This document shows positions 12,311 to 14,498 of a stretch of DNA of 14,498 bases, one piece after another (position 1 is the first letter of the stretch; the number at the start of each line of letters is the position of its first letter). The notes under the pieces were generated by a model. The model did not search any database and was not told where the DNA came from. It saw nothing but the letters and a program-made list of their open reading frames with translations. Made by a program: the position numbers and the translations under genes. The DNA is from an uncultured Actinomycetes bacterium (GTDB lineage: Bacteria > Actinomycetota > Actinomycetes > Nanopelagicales > Nanopelagicaceae): contig CAITFY010000164.1 of NCBI GenBank assembly GCA_903891755.1, forward strand, positions 1 to 14,498, given 5' to 3'.

Positions 12311-14494
12311 ATGAAATTTCGCCCGGATATCGAGGGCCTGCGCGCCGTTGCTGTAACCCTGGTGCTGCTTGCACACCTTGAGGTGTCGGGATTTAAGGGT
12401 GGCTTTGTCGGCGTTGATATCTTCTTTGTTATCTCGGGATATCTGATCACAGGTTTGATTACCGCGGAATTTGCTAAGAAGGAAGCTCTTGAGCCGAGGC
12501 GCGGTTGGGTTTCACTTCGAGCCTTCTATTTTCGCCGTGTAAAGCGAATTATTCCGGTCTCCTTCTTCGTATTAACAGTTACGACAATTGCCTCATTCAT
12601 TCTGCTTAATTCAATACGTGCCAAAGAAGTCCTCAACGATTCAATCTGGGCTGCCCTCTTTGGTGCAAATGTTCATTTCATTCGCATCGCCACCGACTAT
12701 TTCCAACAAGGCGCCGCCACATCTCCCGTACAACATTATTGGTCTCTCGCGGTCGAAGAGCAGTTCTATTTGGTAATTCCTGCACTCTTCATTCTCGCCG
12801 TAAATATCATTCGACTGCGAATCATCCCTACTAGAGCGAGCTGGAAGTTTCGGATCAGATTTCTCTTCTCCCTCATTGTTCTGCTCTCATTTATCTGGTC
12901 GATCGTGGCAACATCCTCATCACCCGCTAGCGCCTACTTCTCATCTCTAACGAGAGCGTGGGAGTTGGGAGTTGGTGCTCTGCTGGCCGTTGGAACTTTT
13001 GAGCGTCCATCCCGTATCAAATCTAGATACCTTTTGCTATTCGCTCTTGCTGGAATTGCTCTATTCGCTTTCTCGACTCTCGCCTTCTCTGCCTCCACCA
13101 ATTTCCCTGGGTATGCCGCCCTCGCCCCAGTAGTCGGGGCGGCACTCATAATCTTTGCCGGAAGCAATTCTGAAAACTTCGTTTCAAAGATCTTAAGCAC
13201 GAAAGTCTTTACAAACATTGGTCGGATCTCTTACTCCTTATATTTGTGGCACTGGCCAATGATCGTGCTGCTTAATGCGACTCATCCCCATCTACTGAAA
13301 ACTTCGCAGGGTAAGGCAGCGTTAATTTTGGTTGCCCTACTCTTCTCGTATCTCTCTTTTAAATTTGTCGAGCAGCCAATTCGTCAGATAGCTATTCCCC
13401 GTCGCTGGCGGGAAGAGAGAGCCACGCTCAGCGGATTTCTCTCCAGTTTGAACTCAAAAGGATTCAAGATATCCATGAGCGCGCTCTTAACCATTGCACT
13501 ATTTATATTCGGCCTTTCGTTTGCAACAAGTCGGAGTACGCCAAAGGTTTCGACCCCAACACCAACCCCATCGGTCACCGCTTCAGCGACGCCATCGCTT
13601 TCTCCGGCAACCCTCGAGCCATATACAAAGTTGCTTTCACAATGGAGCAAGAAGATTCTAGATAGCACTTTCATTGCAACCGTAAAAGGAATATCTCCCA
13701 GCTTTGATGTAACTCAGAGTTATGACACCTGGCGAAATCCTGATTGCACCCACCAAGCATCGATATTTGGAGTAACAGAGATTAAGAACTTGGCTATCTG
13801 TCGTCAGGGGACTGGCACCAAGATTGCTCTATTTATCGGAAATTCACATGCCCGCATGTGGCAGAGAGCAGTCACCCAACCCTTCGTTAAATCAGGTTGG
13901 ACTATTTACTCCTTCTTTATGCCCTGGTGCATGATTCCAAATCTCAACGGAATCGATCATAAATTCGACAAGGTGTATGACTGCGATCTCTACCATAACG
14001 ATCTCAAAATTCTTCTAGCAAAAATGAAACCGAGCGTGGTGGTAGTTTCAGAACGCCTCTTCCCAACGATGTCCTTTAAGGCTGCAGGTCAGATTTATCC
14101 AGAGAATACGAGTGAATCAAAATTCTGGTCGCTCTACCAAGACGAGCTAACAACTATTCGCAAAACGGTACCTACGGTAATTGTGCTGGGTGTAACACCC
14201 GAACTTCCAAAACCGATTTCAGAATGCGTTGACGCTCAATCAAATTTAGATCTTATGTGTCAGGCCGATGGTGCAAAAATTTCAGCAACTGTTACCTCGC
14301 AATCAAATGCCGTGAAAGCAGCCGGGGCTCAATTCATAGATAGCCGTGATTGGCTTTGCTACAAGCAAGTCGCATGTCCAGCAATCATTGATAACACCAT
14401 GGTCTATAAAGATTTAGACCACACGAGCTATCCGATTGAGTCCAAACTCTCGCTGCTCTTTGGAGCATATTTAAAACAGAAGGCGATTCTTTGA
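12311..14494 (+). CDS. Membrane acyltransferase (OafA/YrhL type) with C-terminal SGNH domain
   Basis: The 727-residue protein joins an acyltransferase-3 membrane domain (about 1-400, about ten helices) to an extracytoplasmic SGNH-like domain (about 435-727). Such fusions O-acylate peptidoglycan, teichoic acid or polysaccharide at the cell surface. Acyltransferase-3 signatures are FRPDIEGLRAVAV at the start, a conserved His (H22, LLAHL), GGFVGVDIFFVISGYLIT (30-47), FYFRRVKRIIP (72-82) and QHYWSLAVEEQFYLV (141-155). One more helix near 386-404 is followed by a Thr/Pro/Ser linker (about 407-434). The SGNH domain has GNSHA (510-514) with Ser512, where the usual block is GDSHA, and the D701-x-x-H704 motif near the end. 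Eight cysteines in this domain suit a disulfide-bonded external fold. The substrate is not visible. The stop lies four bases before the window's end, so the downstream gene is out of view. Confidence 0.9.
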   Translation: MKFRPDIEGLRAVAVTLVLLAHLEVSGFKGGFVGVDIFFVISGYLITGLITAEFAKKEALEPRRGWVSLRAFYFRRVKRIIPVSFFVLTVTTIASFILLNSIRAKEVLNDSIWAALFGANVHFIRIATDYFQQGAATSPVQHYWSLAVEEQFYLVIPALFILAVNIIRLRIIPTRASWKFRIRFLFSLIVLLSFIWSIVATSSSPASAYFSSLTRAWELGVGALLAVGTFERPSRIKSRYLLLFALAGIALFAFSTLAFSASTNFPGYAALAPVVGAALIIFAGSNSENFVSKILSTKVFTNIGRISYSLYLWHWPMIVLLNATHPHLLKTSQGKAALILVALLFSYLSFKFVEQPIRQIAIPRRWREERATLSGFLSSLNSKGFKISMSALLTIALFIFGLSFATSRSTPKVSTPTPTPSVTASATPSLSPATLEPYTKLLSQWSKKILDSTFIATVKGISPSFDVTQSYDTWRNPDCTHQASIFGVTEIKNLAICRQGTGTKIALFIGNSHARMWQRAVTQPFVKSGWTIYSFFMPWCMIPNLNGIDHKFDKVYDCDLYHNDLKILLAKMKPSVVVVSERLFPTMSFKAAGQIYPENTSESKFWSLYQDELTTIRKTVPTVIVLGVTPELPKPISECVDAQSNLDLMCQADGAKISATVTSQSNAVKAAGAQFIDSRDWLCYKQVACPAIIDNTMVYKDLDHTSYPIESKLSLLFGAYLKQKAIL

Positions 14495-14498
14495 AGTC

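Noticed and set aside
1..14498. CRISPR array or tandem repeat block
   Set aside because: No regularly spaced direct repeats were seen beyond the paired motifs in the IS ends.

Overview
The window looks like chromosomal DNA of a small-genome, moderate-GC actinobacterium, possibly of a freshwater planktonic lineage. This placement is an inference. It rests on several -10-like hexamers lying about six bases before a start codon (leaderless transcripts), on short intergenic gaps, and on the secreted protein and transporter content. No rRNA or marker gene is present to confirm it.

Layout. (1) 1-1500: a complete tRNA-Ala(GGC), followed after 3 bp by a 1327-bp IS481-family insertion sequence with its transposase on the minus strand. 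A hairpin terminator lies beyond the IS and may originally have served the tRNA. (2) 1500-4480: a secreted protein of unknown function, two small probably co-transcribed genes (an alpha-beta barrel-like protein and a SnoaL/NTF2-like protein), and a degenerate tRNA-Lys-like sequence. (3) 4540-7420: an MFS drug/sugar efflux-type transporter, convergent with a two-gene sugar ABC permease operon that has no binding protein or ATPase beside it. (4) 7458-9814, minus strand: a 48-aa DUF2256 protein, an iron-sulfur bacterial (6-4)-type photolyase, an intact VOC (glyoxalase-fold) protein and a VOC C-terminal remnant, in transcription order. (5) 9853-14494: a secreted type I pullulanase and a membrane acyltransferase with an SGNH domain, divergently transcribed from a 76-bp shared promoter region.

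Functional reading. The pullulanase would debranch external alpha-glucans. The sugar permeases could import such products, but they lie apart from it and their substrate is not visible. The DUF2256-photolyase pair is the most suggestive gene association: the two reading frames overlap by 14 bp and probably share one leaderless mRNA. The acyltransferase probably O-acylates a cell-surface polymer. No CRISPR array, prophage, origin or defence system was seen. The strongest points for follow-up are the DUF2256/Fe-S photolyase coupling, the degenerate tRNA, the recurrent leaderless promoters and the orphan permease pair with a candidate operator.
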